A program made the position numbers and the translations under genes. The notes beneath the pieces are model-generated. The model was not told the DNA's origin. It searched no databases and saw only the letters and a program-made list of their open reading frames with translations. Shown in pieces: positions 26,315 through 34,812 of a stretch of 64,000 nt of DNA (position 1 is the first letter of the stretch; each line of letters opens with the position of its first letter). This DNA is from Bacteroidetes bacterium 47-18 (GTDB lineage Bacteria > Bacteroidota > Bacteroidia > Chitinophagales > Chitinophagaceae): contig MKSF01000037.1 in the NCBI GenBank assembly GCA_001897155.1, positions 124,001-188,000 of the forward strand, written 5' to 3'.

Positions 26315-26803
26315 ATGTCTTTACGCATATTAATTACCGGAGGTACGTTTGATAAAGAATATGATGAAATAAACGGGCAGCTTTCTTTCGAGGAGACCCA
26401 CGTTCCGGAAATGCTGAAGCTCGGAAGATGTACCGTACCTACAGAAGTACGCACCATTATGATGATAGACAGCCTGGATATGACGGATGCGGACAGGGAA
26501 GTGATCGTGCATAATATAAAAAGTGTTCCTGAAGATCAGATCGTCATTACACACGGTACCGACACCATGGCCGAAACCGCCGCTTTCATAGCAAAAGAGA
26601 AGCTGGAAAAAACCATTGTGATCACAGGAGCGATGATACCCTATAAGTTCGGCAGCTCTGACGGGTTTTTCAACCTAGGATCATCTATCGCCTTCGCACA
26701 GGCGCTTCCTCACGGCGTATATGTTGTCATGAACGGACGGTACTACAACTGGAATAATGTAAGGAAAAATAAACAAACAGGCTTCTTCGAGGAAGTACAT
26801 TAA
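26315..26803 (+). CDS. Short asparaginase-domain protein
   Basis: This 162-residue protein contains the N-terminal asparaginase/glutaminase signature: ITGGTFDKEYDE carries the nucleophilic Thr, and VITHGTDTMAETAAFI carries the Thr-Asp pair. GAMIPYKFGSSDGFFNLGSSIAFA follows. It is only half the length of L-asparaginases (about 330 aa) and corresponds to their N-terminal domain alone. Whether it is catalytically active by itself is uncertain, because asparaginase active sites are completed by a second domain or subunit. It is first in a tight unit: the next gene starts 2 bases after its stop. Confidence 0.82.
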   Translation: MSLRILITGGTFDKEYDEINGQLSFEETHVPEMLKLGRCTVPTEVRTIMMIDSLDMTDADREVIVHNIKSVPEDQIVITHGTDTMAETAAFIAKEKLEKTIVITGAMIPYKFGSSDGFFNLGSSIAFAQALPHGVYVVMNGRYYNWNNVRKNKQTGFFEEVH

Positions 26804-26804
26804 T

Positions 26805-27473
26805 ATGCTATACAGGTTTTGGTTGATTTTAATGCTGGCAGCGATGCATCCATGTGCCGTCCGGGCCCAGGACAGTTGCTACGCGTTCACTTCCATCAAG
26901 AACTACACCCGGCATAATATCAACAAGATCTGCAACTGGGAATATGTACAGCCACTTAACAACAATCATTTCGCCGACCAGGAAAATGAATTTTACTTTT
27001 TTGAGCCCTTTGATAAAAGGAGCTTGCAGTATATACTCAAGACCTATCTGCTGATATACCAGCAGCAGGCCTGGTATATCAATACGGAACGGCTGGGCAT
27101 AGGCAGGGGATTTGCCAGGGTGCAGACCTCCGGCAGGTATTGGGTCATCAAGGCTTCCACCCCCCAGGTGAACCAGGAGAACCTTGCCCTGAAATATAAT
27201 GAGTCCGACGGCAAATTTGAGCAACTGACGAATGTGCCCAACATACGGAAGGTCATGTATTACGCCGTCAATTCCGTCACGCTGGAGACCACACCGCTTA
27301 CCTTCGCCGGAATGCTGAAGCTCCTGAACCCTTACGAAACCTTACAGATGGAGTTCGTAAAGGACAAATACAACGACGATCCCTACGTGATCATCTCCTA
27401 TATCAAGGAGATCAACCGATATATAGACTTTTCCGAAAAGCAAAAACAACAGCAGGAGAACGATAGCAGATGA
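26805..27473 (+). CDS. Secreted hypothetical protein
   Basis: I do not recognise this 222-residue protein. It starts with a Sec signal peptide (MLYRFWLILMLAAMHPCAVRAQ). The mature part begins DSCYAFTSIKNYTRHNINKICNWEYVQPL, with two cysteines suited to a disulfide. A mixed alpha/beta region follows, and the C-terminus is polar and Gln-rich (EKQKQQQEN). It begins 2 bases after the asparaginase-domain gene and overlaps the following YkgJ-type gene by 4 bases, so all three are coupled. Nothing in the sequence gives a function. Confidence 0.7.
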   Translation: MLYRFWLILMLAAMHPCAVRAQDSCYAFTSIKNYTRHNINKICNWEYVQPLNNNHFADQENEFYFFEPFDKRSLQYILKTYLLIYQQQAWYINTERLGIGRGFARVQTSGRYWVIKASTPQVNQENLALKYNESDGKFEQLTNVPNIRKVMYYAVNSVTLETTPLTFAGMLKLLNPYETLQMEFVKDKYNDDPYVIISYIKEINRYIDFSEKQKQQQENDSR

Positions 27474-27949
27474 CCGACCTTTCCTACATAGAAAAGACCG
27501 CCAAAGAGCACAGCAGGCAATATAAGAACGTCCTGCAGAAAGTTCCGAAGAACAGGTTGCTGGGGCAATTGCCCGACCTGCACCGGGAAGCATTTGAAAA
27601 GATAGACTGCCTGTCCTGCGCCAACTGCTGCAAAAACTATTCGCCCCGGTTTAAAATGCCGGATATAAAGCGCATTGCCAAACGGCTGAAGATGAAGGAG
27701 CACCAGTTCATTGATGCTTACCTGAACCTGGATGAAGATGGCGATTACGTTGTAAAATCCCATCCCTGTCCTTTCCTGGGCGAAGATAATTACTGCGGGA
27801 TCTATGAGGACCGTCCCAGGGATTGTTACCGTTACCCTTACACGGACGAGGACGTGCTGATCAAGCAGGTGTCCCTTACCCTTAAGAACGCGACTGTCTG
27901 TCCGGCAGTTTTTTATGTAATGGAAAAGTTGATACATAATAATAAATAG
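27470..27949 (+). CDS. YkgJ-family cysteine-cluster protein (putative metal-binding)
   Basis: The 159-residue protein carries the YkgJ/CxxCxxCC pattern. DCLSCANCCKNYSPRFKMPDIKRI provides Cys-x-x-Cys-x-x-Cys-Cys, and a later cluster provides SHPCPFLGEDNYCGIYEDRPRDCYRYPY. Members are annotated as zinc- or iron-chelating proteins; the ligand here is not known. It is probably cytoplasmic, since no signal peptide is visible. It overlaps the preceding secreted-protein gene by ATGA and ends directly at a promoter box for nrnA. Confidence 0.88.
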   Translation: MTDLSYIEKTAKEHSRQYKNVLQKVPKNRLLGQLPDLHREAFEKIDCLSCANCCKNYSPRFKMPDIKRIAKRLKMKEHQFIDAYLNLDEDGDYVVKSHPCPFLGEDNYCGIYEDRPRDCYRYPYTDEDVLIKQVSLTLKNATVCPAVFYVMEKLIHNNK

Positions 27950-27957
27950 TACCTTTG
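27950..27957 (+). promoter_or_regulatory. -7 promoter box for nrnA
   Basis: TACCTTTG matches TAnnTTTG exactly and begins right after the stop of the YkgJ-type gene. It implies transcription starting near 27964 and supports the ATG at 28012 over the TTG at 27955 as nrnA start. Confidence 0.55.
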
Positions 27958-28011
27958 TCGTTTCTAAAAAATTCCTGCTGCCATGAATCCGGCAGCTCCA
28001 TATATCAAAGG

Positions 28012-29025
28012 ATGAAGCATATAGCAGACATTTTCCCTTTATTGGAAACACCCAGGAAAATAGTGATCACCACCCACTACAAACCGGATGCCGACGCTAT
28101 CGGGTCCAGCCTTGGCCTGTATCACTACCTGATACAATACGGCCACCAGGTGCAGGTAATCGCACCTTCCGAAGTGCCCGATTTCATACAATGGATGCCC
28201 GGAGCGGATACCGTGCTGAATTACGAAGCCCGGACCGATGAGGCCGTGAAAGCCCTGGATGCCTGCGATTATATCTTCTGCCTCGACTTCAACCACCCTT
28301 CAAGGGTACGTACCATGGAAGCCAGGCTGACGGCTGCGACCCAGCCCAAGATCATCATAGATCACCACCTGGAACCGTTGAGCAATTTTTTTGCTTACGG
28401 AGAAAGCAACCCGGACAAAAGCAGCACCTGCGAAATGATATATGATTTTATCGTGCTGCATAAGGGCGAACAAAAGATCAACCAGGAGATCATGCAGTGC
28501 CTGTATGCGGGCTGCATGACCGATACCGGCTCTTTCCGGTTTCCCGCCACCACTGCCTCCGTCCATGAAATGATCGCTTTTTTCAAGCACAGGGGACTGG
28601 AGCACAGCAGGATACATGAAGCCATTTACGACAGCTACAGCGCCAACAGGCTCCGCCTGCTCGGCCATGTGCTCCATACATTAGATCTGAACGAAGAGGA
28701 ACATTATGCAATTATGTCGTTATCTTTGGGTGACGCCTACAAATACGAGGTAAAATCCGGCGATACGGAAGGCTTTGTGAACATGGCATTGAGCATCAAA
28801 AGCATAGCCGTTGCTGTTTTCCTGACAGAGCGCCAGAACAGGGAAGTGCGGATATCCTTCCGGAGCAAAGGCAATATTGATGTGAGCGAGTTTGCCCGGA
28901 AATATTTCAACGGCGGCGGGCATTTCAATGCCGCGGGAGGCGTTTCCCACGATGGGCTGGAAGCGACCATCAACAAGATCAAAACCCTTATCAGTACGAA
29001 AAAATTAACACAATTCATAAAGTAA
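28012..29025 (+). CDS. nrnA: DHH-family phosphoesterase, NrnA-like (nanoRNase / pAp phosphatase)
   Basis: The predicted protein has 337 residues from the ATG at 28012 (MKHIADIFPLLETPRK). Motifs of the DHH superfamily are intact: ITTHYKPDADAIGSS (motif I), FCLDFNHPSR (motif II), IIIDHHLEP (the DHH motif), and GCMTDTGSFRFPATT (motif IV). The C-terminal DHHA1 substrate-binding motif is GGGHFNAAGGVS. NrnA enzymes degrade 2-5-mer oligoribonucleotides and dephosphorylate 3'-phosphoadenosine 5'-phosphate. It is cytoplasmic. It is followed after 18 bases by the first FKBP gene, so co-transcription with that lipoprotein is likely. Confidence 0.9.
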   Translation: MKHIADIFPLLETPRKIVITTHYKPDADAIGSSLGLYHYLIQYGHQVQVIAPSEVPDFIQWMPGADTVLNYEARTDEAVKALDACDYIFCLDFNHPSRVRTMEARLTAATQPKIIIDHHLEPLSNFFAYGESNPDKSSTCEMIYDFIVLHKGEQKINQEIMQCLYAGCMTDTGSFRFPATTASVHEMIAFFKHRGLEHSRIHEAIYDSYSANRLRLLGHVLHTLDLNEEEHYAIMSLSLGDAYKYEVKSGDTEGFVNMALSIKSIAVAVFLTERQNREVRISFRSKGNIDVSEFARKYFNGGGHFNAAGGVSHDGLEATINKIKTLISTKKLTQFIK

Positions 29026-29043
29026 AAATTTTAAACAATAACA

Positions 29044-30369
29044 ATGAAAAAAGCAATTTTAGGTTTAGCAGGTATTGCATTAGTTGCAACAATGGTATCC
29101 TGCGGCAATAAAAAAGGCACTACGAAGAGTGGTGTGGACTATGAGTTCTTTAAAGGCAGCGCCGGCACTACCCTACAGGAAGGAGATATAATAGAGCTGG
29201 ACTACAACCTTAAAGTAGGGGACAGCCTGCTTAACAGCAGCGCCCAGCAGTCTGCCATGAGCGGTCTGCCCGTGGAGTTTGTCTTACCGGAAAACGATTC
29301 GGCCAATTACTTCAGCTCTCCCGTTCCCCTGGACGGCCTGTATCTGATGAAGGCCAACGACAGCGCCGTGTTTAAGATCGCCGCGCCTAAATTCTTTGAA
29401 AAAATAGGCCAGGCTAAGCCCGGCTGGATACAAGATGGCGATTTTATCTCCTGGGAGGTAAAAGTGCTTAAAGTATCTGCAGCCAAGGAGCTGACGGAGA
29501 AAAGAAGCGCTTTAAGAAAGATCAACGCTGATTTTGCCAAGCTGGATAACGGACTGGAATATAAGTTTGAGACACTGGGTGAAAGCGACAGGGCCACACA
29601 GTTCAATGACTTTATAGAATTCCACGTGCTACAAAAGATAGGCGACAGCGTACTGGGCAGCACACGCACACAGCCCGGAGGTCAGCCGGCCCAGCAGCAG
29701 ATAACAAGACAACCCCAGAAGTTTGATCTTTCCGAAGGTCTGGCTATGATGCGCAGCGGTGATAAAGCCACTTTCCGCATACCTGTAAAAGAGATATTTT
29801 CCCAGAACCCTAACCAGCCAAGACCGGAATGGATCAAGGAAAATGATTACCTGGTATTCGAAATAGAAGCGATAAATGTAAAGCCGGGTAAGGAGTTCAG
29901 GAAAGAGCAGGAAGAAAAGCAGGCCAAGGCACAGGCAGAAATGGAAGCCCAGAGCCAGGCCGCAGGAGCAGCCAATATCCAAGAGATAGAGGCTTACCTG
30001 GCATCCAAGAGCATTACTGACTTCAAAAAGACAGCATCCGGACTGTACTATGTGATCCACAAGGAAGGTACCGGCAGCAAAGCAGCAAAAGGACAGACGG
30101 TAAGCGTTAATTACAGCGGTAAATTACTGGACGGTACAGAGTTCGACTCCAATACCAATCCCAAGTACAAGCACGTAGAACCTTTTGAGGTGCCTGTAGG
30201 ACAGGGTATGGTGATCAAAGGCTGGGACGAAGGCCTGCAGCTCTTCAGCAAAGGCACGAAAGCCACCCTGTATATACCATCTAACTTAGCATACGGCCCA
30301 CAGGGAAGAGATAATATTCCGCCTAATTCCGTACTCGTTTTCGATATGGAGATCCTGGATATTAAATAA
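29044..30369 (+). CDS. FKBP-type peptidyl-prolyl isomerase lipoprotein (tandem paralogue 1)
   Basis: This 441-residue lipoprotein (lipobox MVSC, Cys20) is predicted to fold proteins in the envelope. It appears to hold three FKBP-like units. The first two, at about residues 38-140 and 175-290, share the pattern 'GD.IE....K.GDS' ... 'GL..M..GD.A.F' ... 'W....D...(W/F)E', but lack the aromatic active-site set. A Gln/Ala/Glu-rich linker (about 290-320) follows. The C-terminal canonical FKBP domain (about 345-441) contains [34 protein letters not shown] and LAYGPQGRDNIPPNSVLVFDMEIL. It is followed by two paralogues, evidently by gene duplication. Confidence 0.9.
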   Translation: MKKAILGLAGIALVATMVSCGNKKGTTKSGVDYEFFKGSAGTTLQEGDIIELDYNLKVGDSLLNSSAQQSAMSGLPVEFVLPENDSANYFSSPVPLDGLYLMKANDSAVFKIAAPKFFEKIGQAKPGWIQDGDFISWEVKVLKVSAAKELTEKRSALRKINADFAKLDNGLEYKFETLGESDRATQFNDFIEFHVLQKIGDSVLGSTRTQPGGQPAQQQITRQPQKFDLSEGLAMMRSGDKATFRIPVKEIFSQNPNQPRPEWIKENDYLVFEIEAINVKPGKEFRKEQEEKQAKAQAEMEAQSQAAGAANIQEIEAYLASKSITDFKKTASGLYYVIHKEGTGSKAAKGQTVSVNYSGKLLDGTEFDSNTNPKYKHVEPFEVPVGQGMVIKGWDEGLQLFSKGTKATLYIPSNLAYGPQGRDNIPPNSVLVFDMEILDIK

Positions 30370-30385
30370 TATAGATCCAATTCAA

Positions 30386-30393
30386 TATCTTTG
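30386..30393 (+). promoter_or_regulatory. -7 promoter box for FKBP paralogue 2
   Basis: TATCTTTG matches TAnnTTTG exactly. The expected transcription start (near 30400) falls inside the hairpin at 30395-30427. Confidence 0.5.
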
Positions 30394-30394
30394 T

Positions 30395-30433
30395 ACACAA
30401 CACCATTGTATTACAATGGTGTTGTGTCTTTTA
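30395..30433 (+). terminator. Hairpin between FKBP paralogues 1 and 2
   Basis: Perfect 15-base arms (30395-30409 and 30413-30427) with a 3-base loop are followed by CTTTTA. It terminates the upstream gene and overlaps the start region of the next transcript. Confidence 0.75.
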
Positions 30434-30460
30434 TAGAACGATCATTTTTAATCAATACTT

Positions 30461-31789
30461 ATGAATAATATTTTAAAGACCGGTATTACCGCCGCCGCGC
30501 TCTGTATGATACCCGCAATGACAACAACAGCTTTCGGTCAGAAAAAGGAAGGTACCACCAAAAGCGGCGCCCATTATAAATTCATCAGCGGGAAACCCTC
30601 AAAGACACTGGGAACCGGGGATCTTATAGAGCTGAACTTCAGCCTGAAAGTAGACGACAGCCTTATCAATTCCAGCGCGCAGCAAAAAGCCATGACCGGG
30701 CAGGCTACGGAATTCATCCTGCCGGCCAATGACTCCTCCAATTATTTTAATGCACCGGTCCCCCTGGACGGTATCTATATGATGAAAAAAGGAGACAGCG
30801 CGGTATTCAGCATCAGCTCAAAGGTATTCTTTGATAAGATAGGAATGCCCAGCCCTGACTGGATCTCCGAGAACAGCGTCATCAAATGGGAAACGAAGCT
30901 GACCAATGTACAGAAAGCATCGGAGCTGGACAAAAAGCACACTGCTATGCGCCGGATGAACAGTAATTATCTGAAAACGGAGAACGGCCTGGAATATAAG
31001 TTCATCACCCTGGGAAACAGCACCCGCGCCACACAATTCGGTGATGTGATGGAATTTCACCTGGTCCAGAAAATAGGCGACAGCGTGCTGGGCAGCACCC
31101 GCGCGAACGGACAGCCCGCACAACAGATGATCAATATTTCCCGGCAGCCGTTTGACCTGGCGGGAGGTCTTATCCTGATGCGTGCCGGGGACAAGGCCCA
31201 GTTCAGGGTGGCCATGAAAGAGATCATCGCCCAGAACCCCGGGCAGGAAGTTCCTGAATGGATCAAAGAGACGGACTATCTTACTTTTGAAGTAGAGGCC
31301 CAGAACGTTAAAACAAAGCAGCAGGCACAACAGGAGCAGCAGGACCGCCAGGCGCAGGCGGCGGCACAGGAGCAACAGTCAGCCGCTGATAGCGAGCAGC
31401 AGATCCTCAGCTACCTGAAATCCAATAATATTACCAATTACGCGCGCACGTCCTCAGGGCTGTACTATGTCATCCACAGGGAAGGCACCGGCAACGCACC
31501 GCTTCCCGGGCAGACCGTCAGCGTGGACTATACCGGCCGTTTACTGAGCGGGAAAGTATTCGATTCCAGCACGGACCCGGCATTCAACCATGTGGAGCCC
31601 CTGCCTGTACAGGTGGGCAAAGGCATGGTGATCAGGGGCTGGGATGAGGGCCTGCTGCTATTCAAAAAAGGCACCAAAGCCACCTTGTACATCCCTTCCA
31701 ACCTGGCATACGGAGCGCAGGGCGCAGGTGCGGACATTCCCCCGCATGCCGCACTGATCTTTGATATGGATATCGTGGATATACAGTAA
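30461..31789 (+). CDS. FKBP-type peptidyl-prolyl isomerase, secreted (tandem paralogue 2)
   Basis: This 442-residue paralogue of the preceding protein has the same three-unit layout but a different export signal: MNNILKTGITAAALCMIPAMTTTAFGQ is a cleavable Sec peptide without a lipobox, so it is probably soluble in the periplasm. The degenerate FKBP-like units cover about residues 45-150 and 175-290. A Gln-rich linker (QQAQQEQQDRQAQAAAQEQQ) precedes the canonical domain (about 345-442: VDYTGRLLSGKVFDSS, VIRGWDEGLLLFKKGTKA, LAYGAQGAGADIPPHAAL). The gene has its own promoter box upstream. Confidence 0.9.
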   Translation: MNNILKTGITAAALCMIPAMTTTAFGQKKEGTTKSGAHYKFISGKPSKTLGTGDLIELNFSLKVDDSLINSSAQQKAMTGQATEFILPANDSSNYFNAPVPLDGIYMMKKGDSAVFSISSKVFFDKIGMPSPDWISENSVIKWETKLTNVQKASELDKKHTAMRRMNSNYLKTENGLEYKFITLGNSTRATQFGDVMEFHLVQKIGDSVLGSTRANGQPAQQMINISRQPFDLAGGLILMRAGDKAQFRVAMKEIIAQNPGQEVPEWIKETDYLTFEVEAQNVKTKQQAQQEQQDRQAQAAAQEQQSAADSEQQILSYLKSNNITNYARTSSGLYYVIHREGTGNAPLPGQTVSVDYTGRLLSGKVFDSSTDPAFNHVEPLPVQVGKGMVIRGWDEGLLLFKKGTKATLYIPSNLAYGAQGAGADIPPHAALIFDMDIVDIQ

Positions 31790-31896
31790 TGCCTGAGGCA
31801 ATATATCCCGCCATAACACCGTTTATCCAGGATGGCGTTACATTTTTATGTATCTTTATCTGTTTTGTTCGCTCATTTTTAAACGACCCAGTATAA

Positions 31897-33201
31897 ATGA
31901 AAAAACCAGCTTTACTGATTGTATTTTTTGCCATTCTCTGTGCACAGCTATCCCATGCGCAGCAGCCGCTTCAATTTTCCAAAACGGAGAACGGCCTGGA
32001 GTATGCCTTTATAAAAGGTAAGCCCAGGACAGGTAAGAAGTTTGCCGGTAAAGGCGATTATATCAAGATATCCATGGATGTGAAGATCAAGGACTCCCTC
32101 CTCTATACTACGGGCAGCCATCCTTTCGAGCATTTCCTGGACAGGAATATCAGTAATGAAAATGCCTATCTGTTCGGAACGCCTTACGAGGGACTTCATA
32201 TGATGCGTAAAGGGGACAGCGCTGTATTCCGGGTGAATGCAGGACACTTTATCAATGTGCAGAAGCTCTCGCCCCGTCCCAAATACGATACCACCCAGTA
32301 CCTGTACTGGTATATCAAGGCCCTGGATTTCGAATCCCTGGACAACTACCGGAAAAGAAAGAACAAAGAACGCAGGCATGCCACCAAAGACTTCACCCAT
32401 ATTGACTCTTTCCTGGAGTATAAGATCATCAGCCTGGGCAAAGGCGGACAGGTGGCCAGCATCGGCGATTACCTCACCCTGGTGATCAATTATAAGGTCA
32501 ATGACAGCATGGTCTTTACTTCCAATTCCTTCGATAACGGGAAGCCCGTACCCCAGCAGATCATTAAGCCTATGGTGACAGGCGATATTTCCAAAGGCTT
32601 CCTGCAATTGCAGGAAGGGGACAGCGCCATTTTCAGGATGAAGGCGAAACATTACGCCAAAATGACCTCCATGGCCATTCCGAAAGGCGTGGATTCAAAT
32701 GATTATCATACCTGGGAAGTAAAGATCGTTACACATCTCAACCAGGAGCAGCGTACGGCCCAGCAGCTGGAGATGATGACGCGCCAGAACAAGATAGACG
32801 ATAAGGTGATCCTCGACTATATGCAGTCAAAAGGATATAAGGATTATAAAAAGACCGCCAGCGGCCTTTATGTCATTATACAAAAGAAAGGCAACGGGGT
32901 ATATCCCGAGGTGGAAGATAAGGTAGCGGTAAATTATACCGGCATGCTTACGGACGGTACCGTTTTCGACTCCAATATCGATCCCGCATTCAATCACGTT
33001 GAACCGATCGTCTTCTCCCTGGGTACCAGGCAGGTGATCAAAGGCTGGGACGAAGGCCTGCAGCATGTGGACCAGGGCGGAAAAGCGCTTCTGCTTATTC
33101 CTTCTTCACTGGCATACGGGGACAGGGGCGCCGGCGGGCAGATACCTCCTAACGCCGTGCTGATCTTTGAAGTAGAGCTGCTGGATATCAATAAGAAATA
33201 G
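31897..33201 (+). CDS. FKBP-type peptidyl-prolyl isomerase, secreted (tandem paralogue 3)
   Basis: This third paralogue has 434 residues and a Sec signal peptide ([22 protein letters not shown]). It is the most divergent copy: the first unit ([20 protein letters not shown]...) and second unit ([19 protein letters not shown]...) keep the same spacing, and the canonical C-terminal FKBP domain (about 335-434) carries [34 protein letters not shown] and [18 protein letters not shown]. The Gln/Ala linker of the other two copies is shortened to [16 protein letters not shown] near-consensus promoter sequence (TATCTTTA) lies 45-50 bases upstream. The glycosyltransferase gene follows after 48 bases. 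Confidence 0.89.
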   Translation: MKKPALLIVFFAILCAQLSHAQQPLQFSKTENGLEYAFIKGKPRTGKKFAGKGDYIKISMDVKIKDSLLYTTGSHPFEHFLDRNISNENAYLFGTPYEGLHMMRKGDSAVFRVNAGHFINVQKLSPRPKYDTTQYLYWYIKALDFESLDNYRKRKNKERRHATKDFTHIDSFLEYKIISLGKGGQVASIGDYLTLVINYKVNDSMVFTSNSFDNGKPVPQQIIKPMVTGDISKGFLQLQEGDSAIFRMKAKHYAKMTSMAIPKGVDSNDYHTWEVKIVTHLNQEQRTAQQLEMMTRQNKIDDKVILDYMQSKGYKDYKKTASGLYVIIQKKGNGVYPEVEDKVAVNYTGMLTDGTVFDSNIDPAFNHVEPIVFSLGTRQVIKGWDEGLQHVDQGGKALLLIPSSLAYGDRGAGGQIPPNAVLIFEVELLDINKK

Positions 33202-33249
33202 TGAGTGCGTTGTGAGCACACCAAGAATGTATATAGAAGAAGCACGATT

Positions 33250-34674
33250 ATGAATCTTACCCGGAAGAAAAAAAATGCCATTCGGAAACTGCTGGTACTG
33301 GACTACCTGACTGCCATCGTTGCCTGGAGCATATTCTGGTTTTACCGGCAGGACTGGCTGCAGAAAATCCATCCTGATATCTATCACGACAGGAACTGGG
33401 TGTTCAGGGATTATGCCCTGGCGTTTATAGCCATCCCTGTCTTCTGGATCGCGGTCTATTACCTCTCCGGGACCTATTATGACGTGTACCGGAAATCCAG
33501 GCTGCTGGAAACGGCCCGGACTTTCATCGCTTCCATCATTGGCGCGCTTATTGTAGGATTCCTGGCATTTGCCAATGACGTGGACCGGTTCTCGTATTTT
33601 TTCGAGATCACCGCGCTGTATTTTGTTACACACTTTATAGTGGTGCTGCTGTCCCGTCTCTTATTCTACAGGGAGGCCAAACGGGAGCTGAGAACAGGAA
33701 AGGTCACCTACCCGACGCTCATTATCGGCGATAACGGTAAGATCGCAAAAGTGTATAACGAGATCAGCAATAATCCCAGGGTGCTGGGCAATAAGATCAT
33801 CGGGTTTGTCACCGTAAATGAAAACATCCCGGCAGCGGCCGTACCCGTACCCGCCCTGGGCAATGTAAAGCAGGTAGAGCAGATCATATCGGAGCATAGT
33901 ATCGAGGAGGTGATCATCGCGGTGGAGTCACACCAGCATAAGGTGCTGGAGGAGATCCTGATAAAATTAAGCTATACCAAAGTGATCGTAAGGGTTCTGC
34001 CTGACCTGTATGATATTATAGCCGGCTCTGTTAAAACGCAGAATTTCTTCCAGCCGGTACTCATCACCATCAACCGCGAATTGCTGCCCGACTGGCAGCA
34101 GTCCATCAAAAGGGCTACGGATGTCATTGCTTCACTCTGCACCATATGCCTGCTCAGCCCGCTCTATATCTTCGCTATTATCAAGACCAGGCTGTCCTCA
34201 CCGGGACCTGTCTTTTACAGGCAGGAGCGTATCGGCCTGAACGGGAAGCCATTTTATATCATCAAGTTCAGGTCTATGTATGTGGACGCAGAAAAGGACG
34301 GCCCCAGGCTGAGCAGCGATACGGACCGGAGGATAACACCCTGGGGAAAGGTCATGCGTAAATGGCGGATCGATGAGATACCGCAGTTCTTTAATATCCT
34401 GAAGGGCGATATGTCACTGGTAGGTCCGAGGCCCGAGCGCCAGTATTTCATTGACAGGATCATACAGACACACCCGCATTATAAGTTCCTGCACCGGGTA
34501 AAGCCAGGCCTGAGCTCCTGGGGAATGGTGGAGTATGGCTATGCGGAGAACGTGGAGGAGATGATAGAAAGAATGAAATATGACCTGCTGTATATACAGA
34601 ACTGCTCTCTTTTACTGGACTGGAAGATCAAGCTATACACGCTCAAGGTAGTCTTCCAGGGAAGGGGTAAATAA
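33250..34674 (+). CDS. Polyprenyl glycosylphosphotransferase (bacterial sugar transferase)
   Basis: The protein is 474 residues from the ATG at 33250 (MNLTRKKKNAIRKLLVLDYL); an upstream in-frame ATG adds a charged stretch without hydrophobic character. About four N-terminal transmembrane segments (to residue ~140) lead into a CoA-binding-like fold (TYPTLIIGDNGKIAKVYNEI). A further membrane segment then precedes the sugar-transferase catalytic domain (about 285-474), with FYRQERIGLNGKPF, KFRSMYVDAEKDG, DEIPQFFNILKGDMSLVGPRPE and VKPGLSSWGMVEYG. Such enzymes transfer a sugar-1-phosphate to undecaprenyl phosphate and start exopolysaccharide synthesis. No other polysaccharide genes are adjacent. 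Confidence 0.92.
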   Translation: MNLTRKKKNAIRKLLVLDYLTAIVAWSIFWFYRQDWLQKIHPDIYHDRNWVFRDYALAFIAIPVFWIAVYYLSGTYYDVYRKSRLLETARTFIASIIGALIVGFLAFANDVDRFSYFFEITALYFVTHFIVVLLSRLLFYREAKRELRTGKVTYPTLIIGDNGKIAKVYNEISNNPRVLGNKIIGFVTVNENIPAAAVPVPALGNVKQVEQIISEHSIEEVIIAVESHQHKVLEEILIKLSYTKVIVRVLPDLYDIIAGSVKTQNFFQPVLITINRELLPDWQQSIKRATDVIASLCTICLLSPLYIFAIIKTRLSSPGPVFYRQERIGLNGKPFYIIKFRSMYVDAEKDGPRLSSDTDRRITPWGKVMRKWRIDEIPQFFNILKGDMSLVGPRPERQYFIDRIIQTHPHYKFLHRVKPGLSSWGMVEYGYAENVEEMIERMKYDLLYIQNCSLLLDWKIKLYTLKVVFQGRGK

Positions 34675-34675
34675 T

Positions 34676-34705
34676 AAAAACCGGCTGTAGCAGCCGGTTT
34701 TTATT
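34676..34705 (+). terminator. Rho-independent terminator of the sugar transferase gene
   Basis: AAAACCGGCTG pairs with CAGCCGGTTTT around a 3-base loop, ending in a T run, right after the stop codon. Confidence 0.88.
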
Positions 34706-34774
34706 TGGTAAGGAAGTATAGTAATTATTCTCCCGTTTGCAGGAATTATGCACAAATGACCTGTTCACCGCTCC

Positions 34775-34800
34775 GTTGTTAGTGTTCCTTCATCAACAAC
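34775..34800. repeat. Short hairpin repeat, family C copy 1
   Basis: GTTGTTAGTG and CATCAACAAC flank a 6-base loop and pair with a G-U or mismatch. A second copy is at 35917-35940. It lies just downstream of the convergent enoyl-CoA hydratase gene and may add to termination. Confidence 0.6.
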
Positions 34801-34812
34801 TTTTAAGGGAAT

